A stretch of DNA of 21,647 nt, from positions 84,378 to 106,024 of the forward strand of contig DCJQ01000013.1 of the NCBI GenBank assembly GCA_002319965.1. The letters are read 5' to 3'. The notes under the pieces are model-generated. The model ran no database searches and was not told the DNA's origin. It was given only the letters and a program-made list of their open reading frames with translations. This document shows positions 6,342-14,763 of the stretch, piece by piece; position 1 is the first letter of the stretch, and every line of letters starts with the position of its first letter. The translations under genes and the position numbers were made by a program. Source of the stretch: Megasphaera sp. UBA1696. Its GTDB lineage: Bacteria > Bacillota > Negativicutes > Veillonellales > Megasphaeraceae.

Positions 6342-6636
6342 GTTTTTGGTTTAGAGGCCCTTCCTTTCTTACCGATTCTTCATAGCGTTGATGAAATGAT
6401 GCGCCGTATTGCCAGACGGCAATGGTGACCGCGGCCGTGACGGCGATGAGGATGAAGACACCGTAGGTTGGCATATCGGGTAAAAAGGCAATCGATGCCA
6501 GCGGTTCTTTTTCTAAGGCGATACAGACAGCTATCCAGCCCAAAAGGGCGACCATGCACAAGGTCAGGACAGAGCCGACAGCATAACAGAGTCGATATAA
6601 TCGGCGCAGGCTTTGCTGGTTCGTCGATGACGTCAA
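6328..6636 (-). CDS. Small two-helix membrane protein, TTG start
   Basis: This 102-residue protein of unknown family has two predicted transmembrane helices (about 17-41 and 58-77) and short charged ends. I chose a TTG start at 6636 because GAGGAGGG lies six bases upstream on the minus strand and the next in-frame Met is residue 28, inside the first helix. It is the first gene of a three-gene minus-strand set with the HAAS protein and the charged-tail protein, overlapping the former by 14 bases. Its role is unknown; the context suggests a membrane partner of the HAAS protein. Confidence 0.7.
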   Translation of the reverse strand: MTSSTNQQSLRRLYRLCYAVGSVLTLCMVALLGWIAVCIALEKEPLASIAFLPDMPTYGVFILIAVTAAVTIAVWQYGASFHQRYEESVRKEGPLNQKHEKE

Positions 6637-6669
6637 AAAAATCCCTCCTCGTTTCTGTGATTATCCCTT

Positions 6670-6698
6670 ATCTTAACACAGCCTATGAGGTCGGTCAA
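6670..6698 (-). promoter_or_regulatory. Promoter of the membrane-protein cassette
   Basis: On the minus strand, TTGACC (6698-6693), a 17-base spacer and TAAGAT (6675-6670) form a good sigma-A promoter. The expected start near 6663 gives a leader of roughly 26 bases to the TTG start codon at 6636. It diverges from the DUF951 promoter about 30 bases away. Confidence 0.65.
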
Positions 6699-6727
6699 TT
6701 GCAGGCCTTTTTTCGGACAGCGGTGAC

Positions 6728-6756
6728 TTGCAGGGCCATGGTTCAGACTATATAAT
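6728..6756 (+). promoter_or_regulatory. Promoter of the DUF951 gene
   Basis: TTGCAG (6728-6733), a 17-base spacer and a perfect TATAAT (6751-6756) lie upstream of the DUF951 gene. The -35 box is weak but correctly spaced. The start would be near 6763, about 38 bases before the ATG at 6801. Confidence 0.65.
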
Positions 6757-6800
6757 GATATATATGCAATCATTAGCTTCTTATAGAGGAGGAATTTCTT

Positions 6801-7016
6801 ATGGCTGATTTTGTCCGTTACTATGTAGGCGACGTGGTCCAAATGAAGAAAGCCCATCCCTGCGGCTGCAACGAGTGGGAAGTACTTCGTATCGGCGTCG
6901 ATTTTGTCATCCGCTGCACCGGCTGCGGGCACCGGGTTATGATTCCCAGACCGAAGTTTGAAAAGGCTGTCAAGAAACGGCTCCATTCTCATGGCGAAGA
7001 TGCGGAAAAAGCGTAA
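6801..7016 (+). CDS. DUF951 family protein
   Basis: This 71-residue protein matches the DUF951 family, small proteins widespread in Firmicutes and of unknown function. The family pattern is visible: VGDVVQMKKAHPCG near the start (9-22), a CGC at 21-23, a CTGCGH at 39-44, and a basic helical tail. The Cys residues suggest a small zinc-binding fold, perhaps nucleic-acid-binding, but that is inference. AGAGGAGG precedes the ATG at a normal distance. The gene has its own promoter. It lies just before the his operon, but the hisZ promoter candidate in between suggests separate expression. Confidence 0.88.
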   Translation: MADFVRYYVGDVVQMKKAHPCGCNEWEVLRIGVDFVIRCTGCGHRVMIPRPKFEKAVKKRLHSHGEDAEKA

Positions 7017-7053
7017 AAATTTAGAAAAAGGTATTTTTATTTTTGGAACTTTG

Positions 7054-7062
7054 TGGTACAAT
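7054..7062 (+). promoter_or_regulatory. Extended -10 promoter for the his operon
   Basis: TG-G-TACAAT (7054-7062) is an extended -10 element. The region 17 bases upstream is T-rich with no clear -35 box. A start near 7069 would leave a leader of about 57 bases before hisZ. That leader has no histidine-rich leader peptide and is too short for a T-box riboswitch. It does contain a small direct repeat, GATAAAG twice, at about 7096-7110. Confidence 0.5.
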
Positions 7063-7125
7063 AATCAACAGTTAATATTTTAATACTTTACCAAGATAAA
7101 GCGATAAAGAAAGGGTGGTCATAGG

Positions 7126-8343
7126 ATGAACAACAATACCTTGGATGGAGTGAAGATGCTCCACCATGATGAAATGCGCAATTATGACCGAATCCAGGGA
7201 AAAATCATTTCCGTCATCATGAACCACGGCTGTAAGATTATTGAGACTCCCAGTTTTGAAGATTACGATGTGTACCGGCACTTCTTTCCTCATCTTCGCC
7301 AGCAAATGGTCAAGACCATCGATACCGACGGTCGGGTCCTCGTCCTGCGGCCCGATGTGACACTGCCTGTCGTTGAAACGGCGGCCCGAGAATTTCCCCG
7401 GGCCAACCAGCTCATTAAATTCGGTTATGTCAGCACGGTCTTTCGCGAATACTACGGACGGTCGACGTATGGCAAGGATTTTTTACAAGGCGGCATTGAA
7501 ATTTTGGGCGACTCCAGTCCGGAATGTGATGGCGAAGTCATCGTTACGGCGGCAGAGATATTAAAAGCTGTCGGCGTCGAAAATATTCGCATCGATATCG
7601 GTACGGCTGCCTATACGAAAGCCCTGTTCGAAGGCCTTCCCATTTCGGCAGAACAGAAAGAAATGCTGAAGCGATATATGGCGGAACGAAATCTCGTCGC
7701 CTGTAAGTCCTATATTGAGACCCTCTCCCTTTCGGCGGAAGCCCGGGAAGCGCTCATCTCCCTGCCGGTTCTGTTCGGTTCCTATGCCCAGACCCTCAGT
7801 AAGGCTCGGGATTATTCCATCAACAGCGGCATGCTAAACGCCTTGTCTCGATTAGAAGCCGTTTATGATTACATCCTCTATGCCGGTTATGCCGATAAAG
7901 TCCAACTCGATTTCGGCTTCGCCAGTCCTTTGGGATATTATACGGATACGGTCTTTAAGGTTTACGTTGACGGAGCCTTGTACGATATTATCGACGGCGG
8001 CCGCTATGACCGCCTGTCGTCCCGCTTTGGCGTCGATCGTCCGGCCTGCGGCTTTGGCATGAATATCAACCTCTTGTATGAATACATGAACGATGCCGGT
8101 ATTCTTGAAGATACGGAGCCGTCTTTTCAGTTAGCCGTTTCCTATACGACGAGTGATCAGCCGTTGATTCGGGACCTTATGAATTGGCGCAGTAAAGGGT
8201 TCCGCGTTGCGGCCTATCCTGATTCGTCATTTATCGACAGTTCTGATTACAGCATTCATGCCATATACCGCAACGGATCGTATTATAAAGACGGTCAGTG
8301 CCTGACGGCAGAAGATCTGGAAACTTTGATGGGGAGGTTGTAA
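7126..8343 (+). CDS. hisZ: ATP phosphoribosyltransferase regulatory subunit HisZ
   Basis: HisZ is a catalytically inactive relative of histidyl-tRNA synthetase that joins short-form HisG to make the first enzyme of histidine synthesis and its feedback control. The 405-residue product has class II synthetase-like segments: a motif 1 region near 30-45, the motif 2-like RPDVTLPVVE at about 69-78, and a GFGMNINLL segment near 310. It lacks the C-terminal anticodon-binding domain of a full HisRS. AAAGGGTGG lies a normal distance before the ATG. The gene ends one base before hisG. The pairing with a 211-residue HisG directly downstream supports HisZ over HisS. Confidence 0.95.
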   Translation: MNNNTLDGVKMLHHDEMRNYDRIQGKIISVIMNHGCKIIETPSFEDYDVYRHFFPHLRQQMVKTIDTDGRVLVLRPDVTLPVVETAAREFPRANQLIKFGYVSTVFREYYGRSTYGKDFLQGGIEILGDSSPECDGEVIVTAAEILKAVGVENIRIDIGTAAYTKALFEGLPISAEQKEMLKRYMAERNLVACKSYIETLSLSAEAREALISLPVLFGSYAQTLSKARDYSINSGMLNALSRLEAVYDYILYAGYADKVQLDFGFASPLGYYTDTVFKVYVDGALYDIIDGGRYDRLSSRFGVDRPACGFGMNINLLYEYMNDAGILEDTEPSFQLAVSYTTSDQPLIRDLMNWRSKGFRVAAYPDSSFIDSSDYSIHAIYRNGSYYKDGQCLTAEDLETLMGRL

Positions 8344-8344
8344 G

Positions 8345-8980
8345 ATGGCGATTCACATTGCCCTGGCTAAGGGCCGCATTCATAAAGCAGTCATGAAATA
8401 TCTGGCCGACAGCGGCTATGAATTTCCGACGTATTCCGAAGAAAGCCGCCGACTCATTTTTGAAGATGCCAAAGGACAGCTCAAGGTGACTTTAGTCAAA
8501 TCGCCCGATGTGGCGGTCTATGTCGAACGAGGGGCAGCCGATGTCGGCATCGTCGGCAAAGACGTTCTCCTTGAAGAAGCTCCGGGAGCGGATGTCTATG
8601 AAGTCATGGACCTCGGTATCGGCTGCTGCCGCATGGCCGTCGCCGGCATTGCCGGGAAAAAAGTTGACATGAATAAGCGCATTACGATCGGTACTAAGTA
8701 CCCGCGGATTGCGCGCAGTTATTTTGAAGCCAATCATCACAGTGTTGATATTATCAAGCTCAATGGCTCGGTCGAATTGGCACCGATTGTAGGGTTGTCG
8801 GATGTCATCGTCGATATTGTTGAAACGGGCAACACGCTGAAAGCGAATGGCCTGGAAGTCTTGAATTATTTCATGGATTTCAGTGCCCGCATGATCTGCA
8901 ACCCCGTTTCGTTTAAAATGAAGTACCGCGATATTCAGCTGCTCATGGACGTCATCCGTCAGCACAGCATAAAGGCATAA
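8345..8980 (+). CDS. hisG: ATP phosphoribosyltransferase, short form
   Basis: HisG condenses ATP with PRPP to give phosphoribosyl-ATP, the committed step of histidine synthesis. At 211 residues this is the short form, which lacks the C-terminal regulatory domain of long HisG and works as a complex with HisZ. The PRPP-binding loop DIVETGNTLKA is at 157-167, and the N-terminal LAKGR motif at 7-11 is typical. It starts two bases after the hisZ stop codon, with the ribosome site GGGGAGG inside the end of hisZ. Nothing looks degraded. Confidence 0.97.
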   Translation: MAIHIALAKGRIHKAVMKYLADSGYEFPTYSEESRRLIFEDAKGQLKVTLVKSPDVAVYVERGAADVGIVGKDVLLEEAPGADVYEVMDLGIGCCRMAVAGIAGKKVDMNKRITIGTKYPRIARSYFEANHHSVDIIKLNGSVELAPIVGLSDVIVDIVETGNTLKANGLEVLNYFMDFSARMICNPVSFKMKYRDIQLLMDVIRQHSIKA

Positions 8981-8995
8981 GTAGGGGGAATCAGG

Positions 8996-10285
8996 ATGGA
9001 ATGGATAGATGTACCCGCCAAGGGGTTGACCTTGCGCGATATTCGCCGTATTACTCGGCGAGATCAGGCCGAAAGTGAAGATATCCGCAAGGCCGTAGAA
9101 GAAATTTTAGCGAATGTCGAACAGGACGGAGACGCGGCTGTTCGAGCTTATACAAAAAAATTTGACGGTGTCGCCATCGAGGATTTCCTGGTCACGGCGG
9201 AAGAAATAGATCGGGCCGTCGCTGCCGTCGGTCCGGATTTTATGAGTATCCTCGAAGAAGGGGCGGCTAATATCCGCGCCTATCATGAACGGCAGGTGGA
9301 AAAGACTTGGTTCGATACCTTCCGTCCCGGCGTCCGCCTGGGTGCGAAATTCACGCCCATTCAGCGCGTCGGCGTCTATGTGCCCGGCGGGACAGCTGCT
9401 TATCCGTCAACGGTCCTCATGGATACCATTCCGGCTCACGTCGCCGGCGTCCCGTCCATTGCCGTCTTTACCCCGCCGGCTAAAGACGGATCGGTCAATC
9501 CCTACATTCTGGCAGCGGCTCACGTCGCCGGTGCTACGGAAATTTACAAGGTCGGCGGGGCTCAGGGGATTGCCGCGGCTGCGTACGGGACGGAAAGCAT
9601 CGCACCGGTCTTTAAAATCGTCGGCCCGGGCAATGCCTATGTAGCCATGGCGAAACGGTTGGTCTTCGGTACGGTCGGTATCGACATGATTGCCGGCCCC
9701 AGTGAAGTCGGCGTCTTGGCAGACCACGAAGCCAATCCCGTCTGGATTGCAGCCGACCTCTTGGCCCAAGCGGAACACGATAGAAGGGCTGCCGTATTCC
9801 TGGTCACGCCGAGTGCAGCCCTTGCCAGTGAAGTCGAACGCGAAATCAAACGTCAGTTGGAAGAATTGCCGCGGAAGGATATCGCTTCGGAAGCGATTGA
9901 AAAATACGCCAAGTTCTTTATCGTTAAGGATAAAGACCAGGCCGTCGATATCATGAATCTCATTGCTCCGGAACATTTGGAAATCGCCTTCCCTGATGCT
10001 GAAGACTACGCGAAAAAAATCGTCAACGCCGGGGCCATCTTTATCGGTCCCTATACGACAGAACCCTTAGGCGATTACTTTGCAGGGCCCAATCATACCC
10101 TGCCGACTATGGGAACGGCTGCTTTTTCATCGCCCCTCGGCGTCTATGATTTTGTCAAGCGCAGCAGTCTCTTGTCCTATAATAAGGAAGCCTTTGAAGC
10201 CGTAGCCGATAAGGTCATCCGCTTTGCCAATGTCGAAGGATTACAGGCACACGGCCTGGCTGTAAGGAGGAGAATCGATGAATAA
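8996..10285 (+). CDS. hisD: Histidinol dehydrogenase
   Basis: HisD oxidises L-histidinol to L-histidine in two NAD-dependent steps, the last reactions of the pathway. The 429-residue length is normal. The zinc ligands and catalytic residues line up with those of the Escherichia coli enzyme: Gln258 and His261 (QAEH), catalytic Glu326-His327 (PEHLEI), Asp360 and His419. The nucleotide-binding VYVPGG segment is at 127-132. A GGGGGAATCAGG site precedes the ATG. The gene overlaps hisC by eight bases. Confidence 0.98.
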   Translation: MEWIDVPAKGLTLRDIRRITRRDQAESEDIRKAVEEILANVEQDGDAAVRAYTKKFDGVAIEDFLVTAEEIDRAVAAVGPDFMSILEEGAANIRAYHERQVEKTWFDTFRPGVRLGAKFTPIQRVGVYVPGGTAAYPSTVLMDTIPAHVAGVPSIAVFTPPAKDGSVNPYILAAAHVAGATEIYKVGGAQGIAAAAYGTESIAPVFKIVGPGNAYVAMAKRLVFGTVGIDMIAGPSEVGVLADHEANPVWIAADLLAQAEHDRRAAVFLVTPSAALASEVEREIKRQLEELPRKDIASEAIEKYAKFFIVKDKDQAVDIMNLIAPEHLEIAFPDAEDYAKKIVNAGAIFIGPYTTEPLGDYFAGPNHTLPTMGTAAFSSPLGVYDFVKRSSLLSYNKEAFEAVADKVIRFANVEGLQAHGLAVRRRIDE

Positions 10286-11354
10286 TAAATGGCTTCGTCA
10301 GACCATACAAGCTTTTAAGCCCTATGCGGCACCGAAAATAAACGAATCAATCGTCATTGACGCCAATGAAAGTCCTTATAATATCTTCGATTTTCCCCAG
10401 GTCGCAGACGCCTTTGTGGCCCGCATGAAACGGACGCCGTCCTACCATTACCCGGATCCCTTTGCCGGAGAACTGCGAAAAGCTTTGGCTCAATACGTCG
10501 GCCGTGAGCCGGAGGAAGTCCTGGTCGGAAATGGCGGTGATGAAATCATCAGCCTGGTCATGAACACCTTCTTAAACCCTGGGGATGTCCTGCTTACGCA
10601 CACGCCGACCTTCGATATCTACGGCCTCGATGCGGAAGTTCTCGGGGCTAAGGTCATTACCGTTCCCGACCTCGACGGCTATCGTAGAGATCGTGACGGA
10701 TTCCTTGAAAAAATAAAGGAATTGCAGCCAAAGGTAACGGTCCTCTGCAATCCCAATAACCCGACGGGCGAGCTCCTGCCAATGGCGTATGTGGAAGCCG
10801 TGTTACAGGCTTCGGAAAATCCCGTCGTCGTCGATGAAGCCTACTTGGAATTTGCCGGTGTACCCAGCATTATTACCAAGCTTTCCCAATACGACAACCT
10901 CATCGTTATCCGGACTTTGTCCAAGGCCTTCGGGTTGGCCGGCTGCCGTGTCGGTTACGGCGTGGCTCAAAAATCCGTCATCGAGGCCTTAGGGCTGACG
11001 AAACTTGTCTATAACCTGAATGTCCTCTCTCAGAATGCCGCCTTGGCGGCTTTAGAATTCGCCGATGACATCTTAGCTCACAATATTCCGCCGACGCTGG
11101 CGGCCCGCGACGTCTTCTATAAAGCCTTAGAAGCTGTTCCTGAAATCACGGCATATCCCAGTGCGACCAACTTCGTCCTCATTCGCGTTCCCGACGGACC
11201 GGCCATGGATAAGGCCCTGCGCGATGCCGATATTTCCGTCCGCTCGTATAAGGCGGACAATCTCAAAGACTGCCTGCGGATTACGATTACGACAGAAGAC
11301 GTCGTCCAAAAAGTCGTCGCTGTCCTTACGAAAGAGGTGAAAAAACATGCGTAG
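10278..11354 (+). CDS. hisC: Histidinol-phosphate aminotransferase
   Basis: HisC is a PLP-dependent class I/II aminotransferase that converts imidazole acetol phosphate and glutamate to histidinol phosphate. The 358-residue protein has the NPNNPTG motif at 158-164, Asp186 in the VDEAY motif, and the PLP-binding Lys216 in a TLSKAFGLAG context. The length is typical. AAGGAGG stands about seven bases before the ATG, within the end of hisD, and the frame overlaps hisD by eight bases and hisB by eight bases. Some HisC enzymes also act in aromatic amino-acid synthesis; the operon position makes the histidine role the safe call. Confidence 0.96.
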   Translation: MNNKWLRQTIQAFKPYAAPKINESIVIDANESPYNIFDFPQVADAFVARMKRTPSYHYPDPFAGELRKALAQYVGREPEEVLVGNGGDEIISLVMNTFLNPGDVLLTHTPTFDIYGLDAEVLGAKVITVPDLDGYRRDRDGFLEKIKELQPKVTVLCNPNNPTGELLPMAYVEAVLQASENPVVVDEAYLEFAGVPSIITKLSQYDNLIVIRTLSKAFGLAGCRVGYGVAQKSVIEALGLTKLVYNLNVLSQNAALAALEFADDILAHNIPPTLAARDVFYKALEAVPEITAYPSATNFVLIRVPDGPAMDKALRDADISVRSYKADNLKDCLRITITTEDVVQKVVAVLTKEVKKHA

Positions 11355-11934
11355 CGCTCAAATCGAACGGGAGACGGCAGAAACGCAGATTGCCGTATCC
11401 CTCAATATCGATGGTTCCGGGACCTTTGGCGGTTCGACGGGCATCGGATTTTTTGACCACATGATGAATCTCTTGGCCTGCCACAGCGGCATGGATATTA
11501 CCCTCCACGTCCATGGGGACCTGGATGTCGATACTCACCATGTCCTGGAAGATTTGGCCATCGTCTTTGGCGACGCCTTGACCAAGGCCCTCGGTGATAA
11601 GAAAGGCATCCACCGCTACGGTATGTTCTACTGCCCCATGGATGAGGCCCTGACGAGGGTCGTCATCGATCTCAGCGGCCGACCGTACCTCGTTTACGAT
11701 GTGAACCTTAAGGTCGAACGAATCGGTGCCTTTGAAACGGAAATGCTTCGGGAATTTCTTTACGCCCTTTCCGTTCACGGACGCATGAACCTTCACGTGA
11801 CCAACTTATATGGCGTAAATGCCCATCACATCGTCGAATCGATTTTTAAAGCCTTAGGCCATGCCTTGAAGGAAGCCGTCCGCATAGATGGTGATGAAAC
11901 GGGTGTCTTATCGACAAAAGGGGTGTTGGAATGA
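11347..11934 (+). CDS. hisB: Imidazoleglycerol-phosphate dehydratase
   Basis: HisB dehydrates imidazole glycerol phosphate to imidazole acetol phosphate using two manganese ions. The 195-residue product is the monofunctional form, without the N-terminal HAD phosphatase domain of enterobacterial HisB. Metal-binding His-His motifs are visible in GFFDHMM (34-40), DTHHVLED (62-69) and a second NAHHIVES segment near 157-164. It overlaps hisC at the start and hisH by the ATGA junction at its end. Because this HisB lacks the phosphatase half, histidinol-phosphate phosphatase must come from another gene. Confidence 0.97.
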   Translation: MRSAQIERETAETQIAVSLNIDGSGTFGGSTGIGFFDHMMNLLACHSGMDITLHVHGDLDVDTHHVLEDLAIVFGDALTKALGDKKGIHRYGMFYCPMDEALTRVVIDLSGRPYLVYDVNLKVERIGAFETEMLREFLYALSVHGRMNLHVTNLYGVNAHHIVESIFKALGHALKEAVRIDGDETGVLSTKGVLE

Positions 11935-12548
11935 AGATTGCTGTCATTGACTATGAAGTCGGAAACCTGGCCAATGTCTACCATGCTTGGAAGCGACTGG
12001 GAATCGAAGCGGTCATTACTCGCGATGCCTCCGTCATCCGTGACGCTGATTTGATCGAACTCCCCGGTGTCGGCGCCGTTCGGGATGCCATTGGGAATTT
12101 AGAAAAATTTGACCTCATTCCGCTCCTAGAGGAACAAGTAAAAGCCGGAAAATTCTTCATGGGCGTCTGCCTGGGCATGCAGCTTTTATTTGAACAGAGT
12201 TTTGAAGGCGGGACGTATAAAGGCTTAGGTTTTCTGCCCGGCGATATCGTACCCTTTCACACGAAATTAAAAGTACCGCATATGGGCTGGAATGCTCTGG
12301 AATTTCGTCAGGATCACTGGCTCAAAAAGAATCTTCCCAAAGAGCCCTACGTATATTTCGTTCATTCGTATCATAAAGCCCCGGCTGCGACGCCTGATGT
12401 CATTGCCACGGCCGACTACGGAGAACCGGTACCGGCTATCTGCGGCCTCAACAACGTCCTCGGCTTCCAATTCCATCCGGAAAAGAGCGGCCGCGTAGGA
12501 CAGCAGCTCCTGAAAAATGTCGTCGATTATGTGAAACAGGAAGGATGA
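11931..12548 (+). CDS. hisH: Imidazole glycerol phosphate synthase, glutaminase subunit
   Basis: HisH releases ammonia from glutamine and passes it to HisF. The 205-residue protein is a class I glutamine amidotransferase with the complete triad: nucleophile Cys80 in GVCLGMQ, His182 and Glu184 in FHPEKSG. The oxyanion-loop PGVG motif is at 45-48. The ATG overlaps the hisB stop codon as ATGA, a standard coupling arrangement. hisA follows after four bases, then hisF, its partner subunit. Confidence 0.97.
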   Translation: MKIAVIDYEVGNLANVYHAWKRLGIEAVITRDASVIRDADLIELPGVGAVRDAIGNLEKFDLIPLLEEQVKAGKFFMGVCLGMQLLFEQSFEGGTYKGLGFLPGDIVPFHTKLKVPHMGWNALEFRQDHWLKKNLPKEPYVYFVHSYHKAPAATPDVIATADYGEPVPAICGLNNVLGFQFHPEKSGRVGQQLLKNVVDYVKQEG

Positions 12549-12552
12549 GACC

Positions 12553-13269
12553 ATGATTGTATTTCCCGCTATTGATATCCAAAACGGCCGCGCCGTCCGC
12601 TTGCGCCAAGGCGTAAAAGATGACAGCACGACCTATTTTGACAATCCTGTCGAAGCGGCTGTCAAATGGGCTGACGAAGGGGCTCTCTTTCTCCACGTCG
12701 TCGACCTTGACGGCGCTTTTTCCGGGAGTCTCGCTAATGCTTCTATTATCAGCGATATTTGCGAAGCCGTCGATATCCCTGTCGAAGTCGGCGGCGGTAT
12801 CCGCAGTGAAGAAGCGATTGAAGCTTATCTGGAGGCCGGCGTCAATCGGGTCATCATCGGCTCTAAGGCCGTCGAAGATCCGGATTTTATGGCGGCCATG
12901 GCTAAAAAATACGGATCCATGCTGGCCGTCTCCATCGATGCCAAGGAAGACGTCGTAGCTACCCGCGGCTGGGTCGACGGCAGCGATAAACACGTCTTGC
13001 CTTTTGCCCAATCGATGCTGGACCTCGGCATCAATACCCTGATTTATACCGATATCAGTCGTGATGGGATGCTGACCGGACCGAATTTTACCGTCCTTGG
13101 CCAGCTCCAGCAGCTGCCTTATATCCGCCTTATCGCTTCCGGCGGTATGAGCAGTATCGACGATTTGAAAAAACTGAAGGCCATGGGCATCTACGGTGCC
13201 ATTACCGGAAAAGCCTTATACGAGGGGAAAATTACCATGGCGGAAATCCGAAGTTTAGGGGGAATGTAA
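12553..13269 (+). CDS. hisA: ProFAR isomerase (phosphoribosylformimino-AICAR-phosphate isomerase)
   Basis: HisA catalyses the Amadori rearrangement of ProFAR to PRFAR. The 238-residue protein is a (beta/alpha)8 barrel of normal length. Catalytic Asp8 is in FPAIDIQNG, the second acidic residue Asp129 is in VSIDA, and the two phosphate-binding glycine segments are visible (VGGGIRS at 79-85 and ASGGMSS near 196-202). GGAAGGATGAG precedes the ATG. It resembles HisF, as expected from their common origin, but the order and motifs separate them clearly. Confidence 0.97.
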   Translation: MIVFPAIDIQNGRAVRLRQGVKDDSTTYFDNPVEAAVKWADEGALFLHVVDLDGAFSGSLANASIISDICEAVDIPVEVGGGIRSEEAIEAYLEAGVNRVIIGSKAVEDPDFMAAMAKKYGSMLAVSIDAKEDVVATRGWVDGSDKHVLPFAQSMLDLGINTLIYTDISRDGMLTGPNFTVLGQLQQLPYIRLIASGGMSSIDDLKKLKAMGIYGAITGKALYEGKITMAEIRSLGGM

Positions 13270-13270
13270 G

Positions 13271-14035
13271 ATGTTGGCGAAACGAATCGTGCCCTGCCTT
13301 GACGTCCGGAACGGCCGCGTCGTGAAGGGCAAGCAATTTAAGCACCTGCAGGATGTTGACGACCCGGTCAGCTTAGGGAAATTCTATTCAGACCAGCTGG
13401 CAGACGAACTCGTCTTTTACGATATTACGGCGACCCACGAAAAACGCCATATCTTCCTGGACGTCGTCCGTGCCGTCGCCGAGACGATAACCATTCCCTT
13501 TACCATCGGCGGCGGTATTGCCAGTATCGACGACTTTCACCAAGTCTTGCGAGCCGGTGCCGACAAGGTCTCCGTCAACTCCGCTGCCGTTCGGCGGCCG
13601 GAACTGATTCGCGAGGCTGCCCAGCGTTTTGGCAGCCAGTGCGTCGTCTTGTCTATCGATGCCAAGCGCGACAACCATGGAAGCTGGCAGGTATACGTCG
13701 AAGGGGGCCGAAAAAATACGGGCATCGACGCCATGGCTTGGGCCAAACAGGGCGTGGCTTTAGGGGCCGGTGAAATCTGCATGAATTCCATGGATGCCGA
13801 CGGGGAAAAGGCCGGTTTCGATTTGGACTTGAACCGTCGACTGGCTTCTGAACTTCCCGTGCCGATCATTGCTTCCGGAGGAGCCGGCACGATGCAGGAT
13901 TTTAAAGACGTCTTCGATACCGGCGTCGATGCGGCCCTGGCGGCTTCAGTATTTCATTTTGGCCAAATCGATATTCCCGATTTGAAAGTTTATTTACAGG
14001 AACAGGGGATTCCCATGAGAGGGGCAGAAGTATAA
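13271..14035 (+). CDS. hisF: Imidazole glycerol phosphate synthase, cyclase subunit
   Basis: HisF joins ammonia from HisH to PRFAR and closes the imidazole ring, releasing AICAR to purine synthesis. The 254-residue barrel has catalytic Asp11 (PCLDVRNG) and Asp130 (LSIDAKRD) at the same positions as in Thermotoga HisF, along with the IGGGI and ASGGAG phosphate loops. It begins one base after hisA and its stop codon abuts the start of hisIE. Confidence 0.97.
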   Translation: MLAKRIVPCLDVRNGRVVKGKQFKHLQDVDDPVSLGKFYSDQLADELVFYDITATHEKRHIFLDVVRAVAETITIPFTIGGGIASIDDFHQVLRAGADKVSVNSAAVRRPELIREAAQRFGSQCVVLSIDAKRDNHGSWQVYVEGGRKNTGIDAMAWAKQGVALGAGEICMNSMDADGEKAGFDLDLNRRLASELPVPIIASGGAGTMQDFKDVFDTGVDAALAASVFHFGQIDIPDLKVYLQEQGIPMRGAEV

Positions 14036-14749
14036 ATGGATAGTGTATCGATGAAAGATATAAAATTTGACAGTGCCGGACTGATTCCGGCCGTCGTTCA
14101 AGAAGGGTGCAGCGGAAAAATCCTGATGGTAGCTTATATGAATGAAGAAGCGCTCCGTCGTACTGTTGAAAGCGGTGACGCCTGGTATTACAGCCGCAGC
14201 CGAAATGAATTGTGGCATAAGGGGGAAACGTCGGGCCATTTTCAGCATGTCCGCTCCATCGCCGTCGACTGCGATGCCGATACGATTTTGCTGACTGTCG
14301 ATCAAATCGGCGCAGCCTGCCATACGGGCCATAAATCGTGCTTCTTCCGCTCCATGACGGAATGGGAAAAAAGCTATACCGGAAACTTGTCCATCTTGTC
14401 CGACCTCAGTCAGGAAATCAGTGAGAAGCGGGTTCATCCGACGGAAAAATCCTATACGTCGTACTTGCTGCAGACCGGGATCGATAAAATCTGCAAGAAA
14501 ATCGGCGAAGAATCGGCAGAAGTCATCATCGCGGCTAAGAACGCCGACCCCGTTGCCGATGATCGGTCCGAGGCGGCCGAAGATCTGCGGCTTGAAGTCT
14601 GCAAGGAGTCGGCTGACTTATTGTATCATCTGGCCGTCTTGTGGGAAGATACGGGCGTTACGGTCAACGACGTCATGAAAGTATTGGAAGAACGGTCTCA
14701 TGTCAAGGGGAATAAGAAGACCGTCGGCCATTTAGATAAGACATTTTAA
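14036..14749 (+). CDS. hisI: Bifunctional phosphoribosyl-AMP cyclohydrolase / phosphoribosyl-ATP pyrophosphatase
   Basis: This HisIE fusion performs steps two and three of histidine synthesis. Residues about 1-110 are the cyclohydrolase (HisI), with the metal-binding DCDADT at 78-83 and zinc ligands Cys79, Cys95 and Cys102. Residues about 113-237 are the pyrophosphohydrolase (HisE), with the EES-AE motif at 158-162 and an acidic helix around 183-194. The ATG directly follows the hisF TAA. GAGAGGGG ten bases upstream supports this start over the internal Met6, which has no ribosome site. It is the last recognised histidine enzyme in the operon. Confidence 0.97.
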   Translation: MDSVSMKDIKFDSAGLIPAVVQEGCSGKILMVAYMNEEALRRTVESGDAWYYSRSRNELWHKGETSGHFQHVRSIAVDCDADTILLTVDQIGAACHTGHKSCFFRSMTEWEKSYTGNLSILSDLSQEISEKRVHPTEKSYTSYLLQTGIDKICKKIGEESAEVIIAAKNADPVADDRSEAAEDLRLEVCKESADLLYHLAVLWEDTGVTVNDVMKVLEERSHVKGNKKTVGHLDKTF

Positions 14750-14763
14750 GAAAAGGGAGTTCC

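Noticed and set aside
7017..7053. A- and T-rich stretch after the DUF951 gene as a terminator
   Set aside because: Only weak A-T pairing is possible and there is no GC-rich stem.
6633..7061. Minus-strand open frame of 142 codons opposite the DUF951 gene
   Set aside because: It has no ribosome site, runs through two good promoters, and mirrors a well-recognised family gene on the other strand.
9407..9976. Minus-strand open frame of 189 codons inside hisD
   Set aside because: It is antisense to a fully motif-supported gene, with no promoter or ribosome site.
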